A stretch of 64,000 nucleotides of DNA from Flavobacterium sp. YO12 (lineage in GTDB: Bacteria > Bacteroidota > Bacteroidia > Flavobacteriales > Flavobacteriaceae), in NCBI RefSeq assembly GCF_004119495.1, contig NZ_NRQU01000018.1, positions 1 to 64,000 on the forward strand. Direction: 5' to 3'. The first letter of the stretch is position 1, and every line of letters begins with the position of its first letter. Shown in pieces: positions 44,167 to 52,594 of this stretch. The notes beneath the pieces were generated by a model that saw only the letters and a list, made by a program, of their open reading frames with translations, did no database searches and was not told where the DNA came from. The translations under genes and the position numbers were made by a program.

Positions 44167-45321
44167 ATGAAAAAAGTTTACCTACTAATTGCATTTATTT
44201 CCATTTCTGTTTTTTCGCAGAAAAAATTCGACAACATTCAATCCCAAAAACTCGGAGAAGAAAGAAGGATAACAATTGGACTTCCGGCTTCATATGAAGC
44301 TAAGCCAGACAAAAAATATCCAGTTTTATATCTTTTAGACGGCGATTATTTGTTTGACCCTTTTTCTGGAGCCGTAAGTTATGGTACTTATTGGGATGAT
44401 ATTCCAGAAATGATCATAATCGGGATTCATCAAAACAAAGATGAGGAACGTTACGACGACACAACAATTGATCAAAACGAGGGACTACCTTTTGAAAAAG
44501 GAGCAAAGTTTTTTGAATTTATAGGAGCAGAATTAGTTCCTTATATTGAAAAAAAATACAGAACCTCGCCTTTTAGAATTATTGCTGGACATGATGTAAC
44601 GGCGAGTTTTGCCAATTTTTATTTATATAAAGAAAACCCGCTTTTCAGTGCGTATATTTGTCTAAGTCCAGAATTGGCTCCAAAAATGGAAGTACGTATT
44701 GCCGAAAAGTTTGCCAAAATACAAAAACCAATATTCTATTATCTTTCTGCGGGAGAAGGAGACATAAAAAAAATTAAAGAACCGATAGAAAAATTAGACA
44801 ACAATATTAAAATCGCAAATAATCCGTTAGTAAATTATAAATACGAATTATTTAAAAACGCAACTCATTATACTGAAGTTTTACATTCGATTCCGAGTGC
44901 GTTATATCAGATTTTTGAAGTTTACAGACCAATAAATTCTGCAGAATACGCAAACAAAATCGCTGTACTTGAAACAGGTTATGCTGATTATTTAGAAAAA
45001 AAATACAATACAATGTCAGAAGTTTTAGGCGTTCAGATTCCAGTTCGAATGAGCGACTTTAAAGTGATTGAAAATGTAATCTTGAAAAAGAACGCATACG
45101 ACGAACTAGGAAAAATGGCCGAAATAGGAAATGTAAATTATCCAAAAGCAATGCTGGGAGAATACGAACTAGGCTTAATGTATGAAAAAATGGGCGATGC
45201 AAAACATGCCTCAAAAAAATATCAAAACGCTTCTCAAATGGAACCTATCGGCGATTTGAACAAGGATTTAATGTATGAGAAGATGGACGAAATGAACGCA
45301 CTTACTAAAAAAAGTAAATAA
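44167..45321 (+). CDS. Esterase_D-like alpha/beta hydrolase with Asp at the nucleophile position
   Basis: This 384-aa protein has a signal peptide (MKKVYLLIAFISISVFS), an esterase-D-type alpha/beta fold (KYPVLYLLDGDYLFDP, IGIHQNKDEERYDD) and a short TPR-like C-terminus (LGEYELGLMYEKMGDAKHAS). At the nucleophile elbow, where GHSxGG is expected, it reads AGHDVTAS, with D143 replacing Ser. A later His (NATHYTEVLH) remains. It may use an Asp nucleophile or be inactive. An ATG four codons upstream (44155) is possible, but the signal peptide starts at 44167. Its stop overlaps the radA start (TAATG). Confidence 0.82.
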   Translation: MKKVYLLIAFISISVFSQKKFDNIQSQKLGEERRITIGLPASYEAKPDKKYPVLYLLDGDYLFDPFSGAVSYGTYWDDIPEMIIIGIHQNKDEERYDDTTIDQNEGLPFEKGAKFFEFIGAELVPYIEKKYRTSPFRIIAGHDVTASFANFYLYKENPLFSAYICLSPELAPKMEVRIAEKFAKIQKPIFYYLSAGEGDIKKIKEPIEKLDNNIKIANNPLVNYKYELFKNATHYTEVLHSIPSALYQIFEVYRPINSAEYANKIAVLETGYADYLEKKYNTMSEVLGVQIPVRMSDFKVIENVILKKNAYDELGKMAEIGNVNYPKAMLGEYELGLMYEKMGDAKHASKKYQNASQMEPIGDLNKDLMYEKMDEMNALTKKSK

Positions 45322-46682
45322 TGTCAAAAGTTAAAACTTCCTTTTTCTGCCAAAATTGCGGCACCCAATATTCAAAATGGCAAGGCCAATGCAATGCGTG
45401 CAAAGAATGGAATACTATTGCTGAAGAAATTATTCAGAAGCAGGAAAAAGTGGCTTGGAAAAGCGAACCAACTTCATCAGGCAAAGCGCCGAGACCTTTA
45501 AAAATAAACGAAATCGACTCGGCTCAGGAAATTCGCATGAACACTACTGACGGCGAATTAAATCGTGTTTTGGGCGGTGGAATCGTTCCTGGCTCTTTAA
45601 CTCTTTTGGGTGGCGAACCAGGAATAGGAAAAAGTACACTTTTACTTCAAATCTCACTAAAATTACCTTATAAAACTTTATATGTTTCTGGAGAAGAAAG
45701 TCAGAAACAAATAAAAATGCGCGCCGAAAGGATAACGCCAAACAGCGATAACTGTTATATCCTTACAGAAACAAAAACGCAGAATATCTTTAAACAAATC
45801 GAAGCAATTCAGCCCGAAATTGTAATCATCGATTCGATTCAGACTTTACATACTGATTATATTGAATCAACGGCGGGAAGTATTTCTCAAATTAGAGAAA
45901 CCACTGCAGAATTAATCAAATTTGCTAAAGAAACCAATACTCCAGTTATTTTAATAGGACATATTACAAAGGACGGAAATATTGCAGGACCAAAAATTCT
46001 GGAGCATATGGTGGATACTGTTCTTCAATTTGAAGGCGACAGAAACCACGTTTACCGAATTTTGCGTTCGCTTAAAAACCGTTTTGGCTCGACGGCCGAA
46101 TTGGGAATTTATGAAATGCTTGGTAGCGGTTTACGAGAAGTAAGCAATCCGTCAGAAATATTGATTTCGCACAAAGACGAAGAATTATCAGGAACTGCGA
46201 TTGCCACAACACTCGAAGGCATGCGTCCGCTTATGATCGAAATTCAATCACTTGTAAGCACAGCAGTTTATGGAACTCCGCAAAGAAGCACAACAGGATA
46301 CAATGCTAAAAGATTAAACATGATTTTGGCGGTTTTAGAAAAAAGAGCAGGATTTCGTTTGGGCGCAAAAGACGTTTTCTTAAATGTAACGGGCGGAATT
46401 TCTGTTGATGACCCCGCAATTGATCTTGCTGTTGTTGCTGCGATTTTATCTTCAAACGAAGACATTCCAGTTGGAAAAGGTTTTTGTTTTGCCGGCGAAG
46501 TAGGACTTTCTGGAGAAATTCGCCCTGTAAATCGTGTTGATCAGCGTATTCAGGAAGCCGAAAAACTAGGTTTTGATACTATTTTTGTTTCTAAATACAA
46601 TAAAATCACTTTAAAAAACACTGGAATTAAAATTGAACTTGTTGCTAAAATTGAAGATGTTGCCAGTATTCTTTTCGGGTAA
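45321..46682 (+). CDS. radA: DNA repair protein RadA
   Basis: RadA (Sms) is a RecA-like ATPase and branch-migration helicase in homologous recombination. The 453-aa protein has a four-cysteine zinc finger (C10, C13, C24, C27), Walker A GGEPGIGKSTLLLQ, Walker B-like IVIIDSIQTL, the RadA-specific KNRFG motif, and a C-terminal Lon-like domain (GGISVDDPAIDLAVVAAIL). Its start codon overlaps the stop of the esterase-like gene by one nucleotide. Confidence 0.97.
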   Translation: MSKVKTSFFCQNCGTQYSKWQGQCNACKEWNTIAEEIIQKQEKVAWKSEPTSSGKAPRPLKINEIDSAQEIRMNTTDGELNRVLGGGIVPGSLTLLGGEPGIGKSTLLLQISLKLPYKTLYVSGEESQKQIKMRAERITPNSDNCYILTETKTQNIFKQIEAIQPEIVIIDSIQTLHTDYIESTAGSISQIRETTAELIKFAKETNTPVILIGHITKDGNIAGPKILEHMVDTVLQFEGDRNHVYRILRSLKNRFGSTAELGIYEMLGSGLREVSNPSEILISHKDEELSGTAIATTLEGMRPLMIEIQSLVSTAVYGTPQRSTTGYNAKRLNMILAVLEKRAGFRLGAKDVFLNVTGGISVDDPAIDLAVVAAILSSNEDIPVGKGFCFAGEVGLSGEIRPVNRVDQRIQEAEKLGFDTIFVSKYNKITLKNTGIKIELVAKIEDVASILFG

Positions 46683-46687
46683 TTTTT

Positions 46688-46720
46688 TTCGCCGCGAATT
46701 CCACAAATTAAACACGAATT
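46688..46720. repeat. CGAATT-type intergenic repeat fragment
   Basis: The stretch cgccgcgaattcc...aaacacgaattttt after radA contains repeated cgaatt words and looks like a member of the short intergenic repeat families in the window. Low confidence; no clear full copy elsewhere here. Confidence 0.3.
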
Positions 46721-46840
46721 TTTATTTAATTTTAAAATCTAAATTTAGACATTTACTAAATTCGAGAAATTAGTACAATTTGTAGCTGAAAAAACAACAC
46801 TTCATTCTAATAGTTCTAAATTCTTTCGAAAACTGCTGAT

Positions 46841-48805
46841 ATGAATTTTCCAAAACAAAAAATATACAAAGCCCTAAAAATACTAGCCGTTATATTGGTT
46901 TTGCTTTGCATCGGATTGTACTTTTTTCGCAACTCGCTTCTAAAACAAGCTGTCGCAAAAGTCACTCACAAAATGGCTGTTGATTACAACAGTGATTTTT
47001 CTATAAAAGAAGCTTCCTTCAGCGGATTGTCCAGCATAAAACTTACAGATGTTGTTTTGGTTCCAAAAAACGCAGACACACTTTTAAAAATCAAAAACAT
47101 TGAAACCAGTGTCAGCTTAAGCAACTTATTAATCGGCGATGTTCAAGTTGGTACTTTAAAAGTTAACAACGGCTACATTCAATTGGTTAAAAAGGGAAAA
47201 ATTCGAAATTTTGATGCTTTCCTAAAAAGAAACCGTGATGATTCTGAGAAAAACGAAAAACGCAAATACGGTGCTTTTGCTTATCGCATTATTTCTAAAC
47301 TATTAAATCTGGTTCCGACAGATATGAATTTGGAAAACTTCCAATTCAAAATCGATGATAATGGCAAAAAAACAGCTGTTGCAATCAATAAACTGGTTTT
47401 AAACAACAAACAGCTCGAAACTAATATTCATGTTCAAAGCAAAGATTTTGATCAGCGCTGGAACTTAAAAGGTTTTGCTGACCCAAGAAATCAAAAAGCC
47501 GACATTCGTTTCTTTAATTTAGATACTGGAGCCATTCGCGTTCCTTATCTTGATGAACGCTACAATTTAAAAGCAAGCTTTGATTCTATTCGCTTGAATG
47601 TTCAAAACATTGACAAAAGCGGCAGCGAATTGCACATTGACGGTTTCACCTCGATTGTTAATCTGAAAATTAATCATCCAAAAATTGCCAGTAAAGATGT
47701 TGTCATAAAAAATGCTCGTTTTGATTACCGCTTTTTACTGGGTGATGATTTTATATCAATTGACAGTACTTCAGCAATGCAATTGAATAAGATTAAAGTA
47801 AAACCATACGTCTCTTACAGCACAGAAAAAGATACTGTTTATACTTTGAAGGTGAATATTCCGAAAATGAAAGCGCAAGATTTCATTGTTTCGCTACCTG
47901 ATGGTTTATTTACGCATTTTCAAGGTATGCAGGCAACGGGAAATTTTGATTATAAACTCGATTTCAAATTCAATAAAAACAAACCGAATACACTTGTTTT
48001 TGACAGTAAACTAAACAAAGAAGATTTACATATTACTAAGTACGGTGAAGCCGATTTGAATAAACTAAACGGTGAATTTGTGTATCGTGCCATTATTCAA
48101 AATGTACTGCAGCGTCCCGTTTTAGTTGGAAATGCAAATCCAAATTATACGCCATTAGATCAAATTTCGCCATATTTACGAAAATGTGTTTTAACAACTG
48201 AAGATCCTTCTTTCTTCTCGCATCGTGGTTTTATAAATGAAGCTTTCAAACAGTCTATTCTTAAAAACATTAGAACTAAGAAGTTCTCACGCGGTGCCAG
48301 CACGATAAGCATGCAGCTGATTAAAAATGTATTCTTAACGAGAGAAAAAACGCTTTCGCGAAAGCTTGAAGAAATCCTTTTGGTTTATATTTTAGAAAAT
48401 AACCGAATTGTAAGCAAGGAAAGAATGCTGGAGGTTTATTTCAATATTATTGAATGGGGACCAAATGTATACGGAATTGGCGAAGCAAGTCATTTTTATT
48501 TCCAAAAAAGCCCATCCGCTTTAAGCGTAGACGAATGTTTATATTTAGCAACGATTATTCCGAAACCAAGAAAATTCATGTATCAATTTAATGATGAAGG
48601 TAATTTGAAAGATTTCGCCATCAAAAACCAGAAATTCTTAAAGAATCTAATGTTTCGCCGAGGTTTATTGATTCCAGAAGATACAATTGGACAATTACCC
48701 GTTTACATTTCTGGAAATGCACGCTCATTAATACGAATCAAAGCTCCAGATTCTACTGCAGTTCCTGCGGACTCTTTATCTATCAGCGACGAATTTGATT
48801 TGTAA
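46841..48805 (+). CDS. GT51 peptidoglycan transglycosylase with AsmA-like N-terminal region
   Basis: This 654-aa protein has one N-terminal transmembrane helix (about 10-28), a long AsmA-like beta-rich periplasmic region (about 45-430) and a GT51 glycosyltransferase domain. It shows the catalytic TTEDPSFFSHRGF (Glu near residue 454), RGASTISMQLIKN and RKLEEILLVYILE with the second conserved Glu. No penicillin-binding transpeptidase domain follows, so it should only polymerise glycan strands. The AsmA-GT51 combination is seen in Bacteroidetes. It is cotranscribed with a small RDD protein 2 nt downstream. Confidence 0.9.
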   Translation: MNFPKQKIYKALKILAVILVLLCIGLYFFRNSLLKQAVAKVTHKMAVDYNSDFSIKEASFSGLSSIKLTDVVLVPKNADTLLKIKNIETSVSLSNLLIGDVQVGTLKVNNGYIQLVKKGKIRNFDAFLKRNRDDSEKNEKRKYGAFAYRIISKLLNLVPTDMNLENFQFKIDDNGKKTAVAINKLVLNNKQLETNIHVQSKDFDQRWNLKGFADPRNQKADIRFFNLDTGAIRVPYLDERYNLKASFDSIRLNVQNIDKSGSELHIDGFTSIVNLKINHPKIASKDVVIKNARFDYRFLLGDDFISIDSTSAMQLNKIKVKPYVSYSTEKDTVYTLKVNIPKMKAQDFIVSLPDGLFTHFQGMQATGNFDYKLDFKFNKNKPNTLVFDSKLNKEDLHITKYGEADLNKLNGEFVYRAIIQNVLQRPVLVGNANPNYTPLDQISPYLRKCVLTTEDPSFFSHRGFINEAFKQSILKNIRTKKFSRGASTISMQLIKNVFLTREKTLSRKLEEILLVYILENNRIVSKERMLEVYFNIIEWGPNVYGIGEASHFYFQKSPSALSVDECLYLATIIPKPRKFMYQFNDEGNLKDFAIKNQKFLKNLMFRRGLLIPEDTIGQLPVYISGNARSLIRIKAPDSTAVPADSLSISDEFDL

Positions 48806-48807
48806 TT

Positions 48808-49221
48808 ATGAAACCCACTTATTTATTTAAAAGAGTATTCGCCTTTGGAATTGACTTTATCATTTTAGCTCTTACAGTTAAAATACTATTTCCATATATC
48901 TCCTATAAAAATAGCAGTGGTGAGAGCTTCATTAAAACGGAAATTGGTCTTTTAATTTATTATCTCTTTTTTATTCTGCAGGATGTTTTTATGAATAAAA
49001 CTATTGGAAAGCACATCTTCAAGCTGCAAATGACATTTGATCATCCTATGAAAATAAAAGGATACAAAAAATATTTTAGAATAATTATTAGACGAATTTT
49101 TGATCTGCTTGAATTAGTTTGTCCTTTCCTTTATTTAATCACAATTGCTTTGACAAAGAAGAATCAAAAATTGGGTGATTTAATCGCAAAAATAGTGGTA
49201 ACACAAAAACCGAATAATTAA
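48808..49221 (+). CDS. RDD family membrane protein
   Basis: This 137-aa protein has three predicted transmembrane helices and the RDD signature region (FKRVFAFGIDFIILALTV with the conserved Arg and Asp in helix 1; NKTIGKHIFKLQM after helix 2). RDD proteins are small membrane proteins; some have been linked to ion antiport, but most are of unknown function. It is 2 nt downstream of the GT51 gene and in its operon, ending at a terminator. Confidence 0.82.
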   Translation: MKPTYLFKRVFAFGIDFIILALTVKILFPYISYKNSSGESFIKTEIGLLIYYLFFILQDVFMNKTIGKHIFKLQMTFDHPMKIKGYKKYFRIIIRRIFDLLELVCPFLYLITIALTKKNQKLGDLIAKIVVTQKPNN

Positions 49222-49245
49222 GACAGCTGCTTTTGACGGCACAAA

Positions 49246-49295
49246 AAAAGCCACAAATTATCACGGATTAGTCTGTGTTACTTTGTGGCTTTTGT
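49246..49295. terminator. Bidirectional terminator
   Basis: Stem aaaagccacaaa (49246-49257) / tttgtggctttt (49282-49293), A/T-runs at the ends, between the convergent RDD and aldo/keto reductase genes. Confidence 0.8.
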
Positions 49296-49314
49296 GTTTA
49301 TTACAAAATTGAAA

Positions 49315-50352
49315 TTAAGGCGCTGGATCAGGAATTATGGCCTGAACTTGATTAATTTCGGCAATAATATCTTTTGAAAGCACGACATCAATTGTGGCAA
49401 TATTTTCTTTTAATTGTTCTAAAGTTGTTGCACCAATAATTGCACTTGTTAAAAACGGCTGCTGCAATACAAATCCCATTGCCAATTCTGTCAAAGTTAA
49501 ACCGTGTTTTTCAGCAATTTCTAAATACAACTTTGTTGCTTTTGTGCATTGTTCACTATTGTAACGCGTGTATTGAGGAAAAAGTTTTATTCTAGAATTG
49601 GGATGTGCTTCTCCTGTCAAAAATTTACCCGTTAAAACCCCAAATGCTAAAGGCGAATAAGCCAGCAACCCAACATTTTCATGCATTGAAACTTCGGCTG
49701 AATTCACTTCAAAAAGACGGTTTAATAATGAATACGGATTTTGAACGGTTTTAATTCTAGGCAGATTATGATATTTACTTTCTTCTAAAAGACGCATCAT
49801 TCCCCAAGAATTCTCATTTGAAACACCAATATGTTTAATTTTTCCTTCTTTAATTAATCCGTCAAACGTTTCTAAAATTTCTCTAAAGTTGTCTTCCCAT
49901 GCATCTTCAAAACCTGTAAATGCACGGTGCCCAAAATTATTAGTTTTTCTTTCCGGCCAATGCATTTGATACAAATCAATATAATCTGTCTGCAAACGCT
50001 TTAAACTGTTTTCTAAAGCATATTTAATACTTGCAGGCGAAAAATCTAATTTCTCACGCATATAACCAAAATTCGGATTTGGCCCTGCTATTTTAGAAGC
50101 TAAAACGACTTTATCACGGTTTCCTGATTTTTTAAACCAAGTTCCAATAATTTTTTCAGTACTTCCGTAAGTCGCTTCACTTGCCGGCACCGAATACATC
50201 TCTGCAGTATCAAAAAAGTTCACGCCTTGTTCCAGTGCATAATCCATTTGAGCATGACCTTCTGCCTCTGTATTCTGTTGACCAAAAGTCATGGTTCCAA
50301 GATTGATTTTACTAACTTTTATATTGGTATTGGGTAATGTAGTGTATTTCAT
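49315..50352 (-). CDS. Tas-like NADP(H)-dependent aldo/keto reductase
   Basis: This 345-aa TIM-barrel oxidoreductase has the full AKR catalytic tetrad: D48 and Y53 (FFDTAEMYSV), K87 (VLASKIAG) and H131 (LYQMHWPER). The long form with an AEMYSVPASEATYGSTE insert matches E. coli Tas. It reduces aldehydes or ketones with NADPH; the substrate is unknown. It is transcribed alone, with a repeat-rich region upstream. Confidence 0.9.
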   Translation of the reverse strand: MKYTTLPNTNIKVSKINLGTMTFGQQNTEAEGHAQMDYALEQGVNFFDTAEMYSVPASEATYGSTEKIIGTWFKKSGNRDKVVLASKIAGPNPNFGYMREKLDFSPASIKYALENSLKRLQTDYIDLYQMHWPERKTNNFGHRAFTGFEDAWEDNFREILETFDGLIKEGKIKHIGVSNENSWGMMRLLEESKYHNLPRIKTVQNPYSLLNRLFEVNSAEVSMHENVGLLAYSPLAFGVLTGKFLTGEAHPNSRIKLFPQYTRYNSEQCTKATKLYLEIAEKHGLTLTELAMGFVLQQPFLTSAIIGATTLEQLKENIATIDVVLSKDIIAEINQVQAIIPDPAP

Positions 50353-50358
50353 TTTTTT

Positions 50359-50398
50359 CTAAGGTACTAAGGTTCTGAGAAACTAAGATTCTAAGGTT
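50359..50398. repeat. CTAAGG/TTCTGAG intergenic repeat, copy 1
   Basis: Words ctaaggtactaaggttctgag and actaagattctaagg run together directly upstream of the aldo/keto reductase start. Related copies follow at 50483-50520 and 50577-50611. Confidence 0.5.
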
Positions 50399-50482
50399 TC
50401 TTTTTTGAATAATAAGCTTCAAAGATACGATGCTATTCTTCAAATGAAAATCTCAGAATAGTTAAAAAAACTACAAGTTTTT

Positions 50483-50520
50483 CTTAGAGGCTAAGGTTCT
50501 GAGGAACTAAGGAACTAAGC
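50483..50520. repeat. CTAAGG/TTCTGAG intergenic repeat, copy 2
   Basis: GGTTCTGAGGAACTAAG at 50495-50511 is the exact reverse complement of 50584-50600, a 17-bp perfect inverted repeat with the third copy. The interval between them contains the OmpA-gene terminator. Confidence 0.55.
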
Positions 50521-50536
50521 TGAATTTAGAGCAATA

Positions 50537-50573
50537 AAAAAGGCTCAAAGCATAAACTTTGAACCTTTTAAAA
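50537..50573 (-). terminator. Terminator of the OmpA-family lipoprotein gene
   Basis: Stem aaaggctcaaag / ctttgaaccttt with one wobble (G-U in the minus-strand RNA) and T-runs, 36 nt past the stop at 50609. Confidence 0.65.
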
Positions 50574-50576
50574 ATC

Positions 50577-50611
50577 TCAGCATCTTAGTTCCTCAGAACC
50601 TCAGCACCTTA
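50577..50611. repeat. CTAAGG/TTCTGAG intergenic repeat, copy 3 (inverted)
   Basis: CTTAGTTCCTCAGAACC at 50584-50600 inversely repeats copy 2. The element runs up to and includes the stop codon of the OmpA-family gene. Confidence 0.55.
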
Positions 50612-51553
50612 ATTAATACTATTAAGCATCTCCGCAATCTCGTCTAATCTTGGAGTTAAAATAATTTCGATTCTGCGGTTTTTAGCTTTTCCTTCTGGAG
50701 TCGCATTACTTGCTAAAGGAGAGAATTCACTTCTTCCAGCCGCAGTTAATTTTTGTTTGTTGATTTTAGCATTTTCACTTAAAATAGCCACAATTGCAGT
50801 CGCTCTTTTAGTAGATAAATCCCAGTTGTTTGCAATTGGCCCAGAACCAGCATATGGATCATCATCTGTATGTCCTTCAATAAGAACCGAAAGATCAGGA
50901 TTGTCGCCTAGAACTTTTCCTAATTCTACAACAGCCTTTCTTCCCTCTGTTCCAACAGCCCAGCTTCCAGAATTGAAAAGCAGTTTATTTTCCATAGAAA
51001 CATAAACTTTTCCGTTCTTTTGTTCCACCGTCAAACCTTTACCTTCAAAACCATTTAAAGCTTTCGATAAAGTTTCTTTCAGCTTGCGCATTGATTCCTC
51101 TTTTGCAGCAATCATATCTTCAAGCTCTTTTAATCGACTTGCCGTTTTATCAAGACTTGCTTGTTCTTCAGCCAATTTCTTTGATTTTGCTTCCAACTGC
51201 GCTAACAATTCGCGGTTTTTATTCATGTTTTTCTCCAATGCGTCATTGCTGTTTTTTTCAAGAGCATTGTACGAATCTTGTAAAACCTTATATTTATTTT
51301 GCGCAGCGGCTAAATCAGCTTTTTGTTTCGCCAATTCATCTTTCGTGCTATTTAAATCTTTGGTTAAATTATCGCGTTCTAATTCCAGCTGATTCTTTGA
51401 TTTTTGCAAATCGGCATTTTGATCCGCAATAGAACGATTTTCTTTTTTAAGATCTGAATACTTTGTTTCCAAATCATTATAAATCTTTTTAGACACACAA
51501 GAAGTCATAGACAAAGCCAAAACCACTAATCCTATCGAAGCTTTTTTAATCAT
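50609..51553 (-). CDS. OmpA-family peptidoglycan-associated lipoprotein
   Basis: This 314-aa protein has a lipoprotein signal ending LSMTSC (C19). A long alpha-helical coiled coil follows (residues about 25-165, rich in K, E, L, N, Q), and then a C-terminal OmpA domain (about 190-305). That domain shows VLIEGHTDDDPYAG and NWDLSTKRA, the Asp and Arg that bind diaminopimelate. It should tether the outer membrane to peptidoglycan. It stands alone. Confidence 0.9.
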   Translation of the reverse strand: MIKKASIGLVVLALSMTSCVSKKIYNDLETKYSDLKKENRSIADQNADLQKSKNQLELERDNLTKDLNSTKDELAKQKADLAAAQNKYKVLQDSYNALEKNSNDALEKNMNKNRELLAQLEAKSKKLAEEQASLDKTASRLKELEDMIAAKEESMRKLKETLSKALNGFEGKGLTVEQKNGKVYVSMENKLLFNSGSWAVGTEGRKAVVELGKVLGDNPDLSVLIEGHTDDDPYAGSGPIANNWDLSTKRATAIVAILSENAKINKQKLTAAGRSEFSPLASNATPEGKAKNRRIEIILTPRLDEIAEMLNSIN

Positions 51554-51712
51554 TTTATTTTCTGTTTTTTTTATTTGAAACGTATTATTAATTCCTGATT
51601 TAAACGATAATTCGAATAAAATCTAAATGAACATTTTCTTTAAAATCAAAGTAAAATTCAATTTATCAGAATTTCCGAATCCCATTTCTCTCAACAAGAA
51701 CAATACCAAATT

Positions 51713-52474
51713 TTACTCAATCTCAACTAAAACCGGACAATGATCTGAATGCATCGCATCCGGAAGAATCACAGCACGTTTTAAACGATGTTCCATCTGA
51801 GCACTTACCAAATTGTAATCGATGCGCCAGCCTTTGTTATTTCCTCTCGCTCCTGCACGATAGCTCCACCACGAATAATGATGCGGATCTTTATTAAAAT
51901 GACGGAAACTGTCAATAAAACCAGATTTCATAAAAGCATCAAGCCACGCACGTTCAGCAGGCAAAAATCCTGAAACTGTTTTATTACGTACTGGATCATG
52001 AATATCTATTGCTTCGTGGCAAATGTTATAATCACCGCAAATAATTAGATTCGGAATAGCTAACTTCAATTCATTAATATACGTTTGAAAATCATCCATA
52101 AACATAAATTTATGATCTAATCTTTCAATATTAGTTCCAGACGGAAGGTATAAACTCATTACCGAAACATCATCAAAATCAGCGCGAAGATTACGTCCTT
52201 CAAAATCCATATGATGAATTCCTGTACCGTAGACTACATTATTGGGTTTTGTTTTGGATAAAATTGCAACACCGCTGTAACCTTTTTTTGTTGCTGGATA
52301 ATAATATTGATAAGGATAGCCCGCGGCCGTAATATCGTCAACCGGAATTTGATCCTGCGTAGCTTTGATTTCCTGAAGGCAGATTACATCAGGATTTGCC
52401 TGTTGCAGCCATTCGATAAAACCTTTGTTAATTGCAGCACGAATTCCGTTTACATTATAAGAAATAATTTTCAT
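51713..52474 (-). CDS. xth: Exodeoxyribonuclease III (AP endonuclease)
   Basis: This 253-aa EEP-fold nuclease acts in base excision repair, cutting at abasic sites and degrading 3' ends. Family motifs are visible: SYNVNGIRAA, ICLQEIKA (metal-binding Glu), YNICHEAIDIHDP, and the C-terminal WRIDYNLVS ... SDHCPVLVEIE with the catalytic Asp-His. A -7 element lies 22 nt upstream of the ATG at 52474. It is divergent from olsF. Confidence 0.95.
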   Translation of the reverse strand: MKIISYNVNGIRAAINKGFIEWLQQANPDVICLQEIKATQDQIPVDDITAAGYPYQYYYPATKKGYSGVAILSKTKPNNVVYGTGIHHMDFEGRNLRADFDDVSVMSLYLPSGTNIERLDHKFMFMDDFQTYINELKLAIPNLIICGDYNICHEAIDIHDPVRNKTVSGFLPAERAWLDAFMKSGFIDSFRHFNKDPHHYSWWSYRAGARGNNKGWRIDYNLVSAQMEHRLKRAVILPDAMHSDHCPVLVEIE

Positions 52475-52496
52475 CAGATTGTATTTTTAAGGATTT

Positions 52497-52504
52497 CAAA
52501 TGTA
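52497..52504 (-). promoter_or_regulatory. -7 promoter element of xth
   Basis: Minus-strand TACATTTG matches TAnnTTTG, 22 nt before the xth ATG. Confidence 0.4.
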
Positions 52505-52556
52505 ATAAAAAAGTGGAAAGTTTGCGTTTGAATAAACGAAAAGTAGAGTTTTTTGT

Positions 52557-52564
52557 TATCTTTG
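52557..52564 (+). promoter_or_regulatory. -7 promoter element of olsF
   Basis: TATCTTTG, 30 nt before the ATG at 52595. Confidence 0.45.
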
Positions 52565-52594
52565 TTGGCTGCTCTAATAATTTAAAAATAGTAC

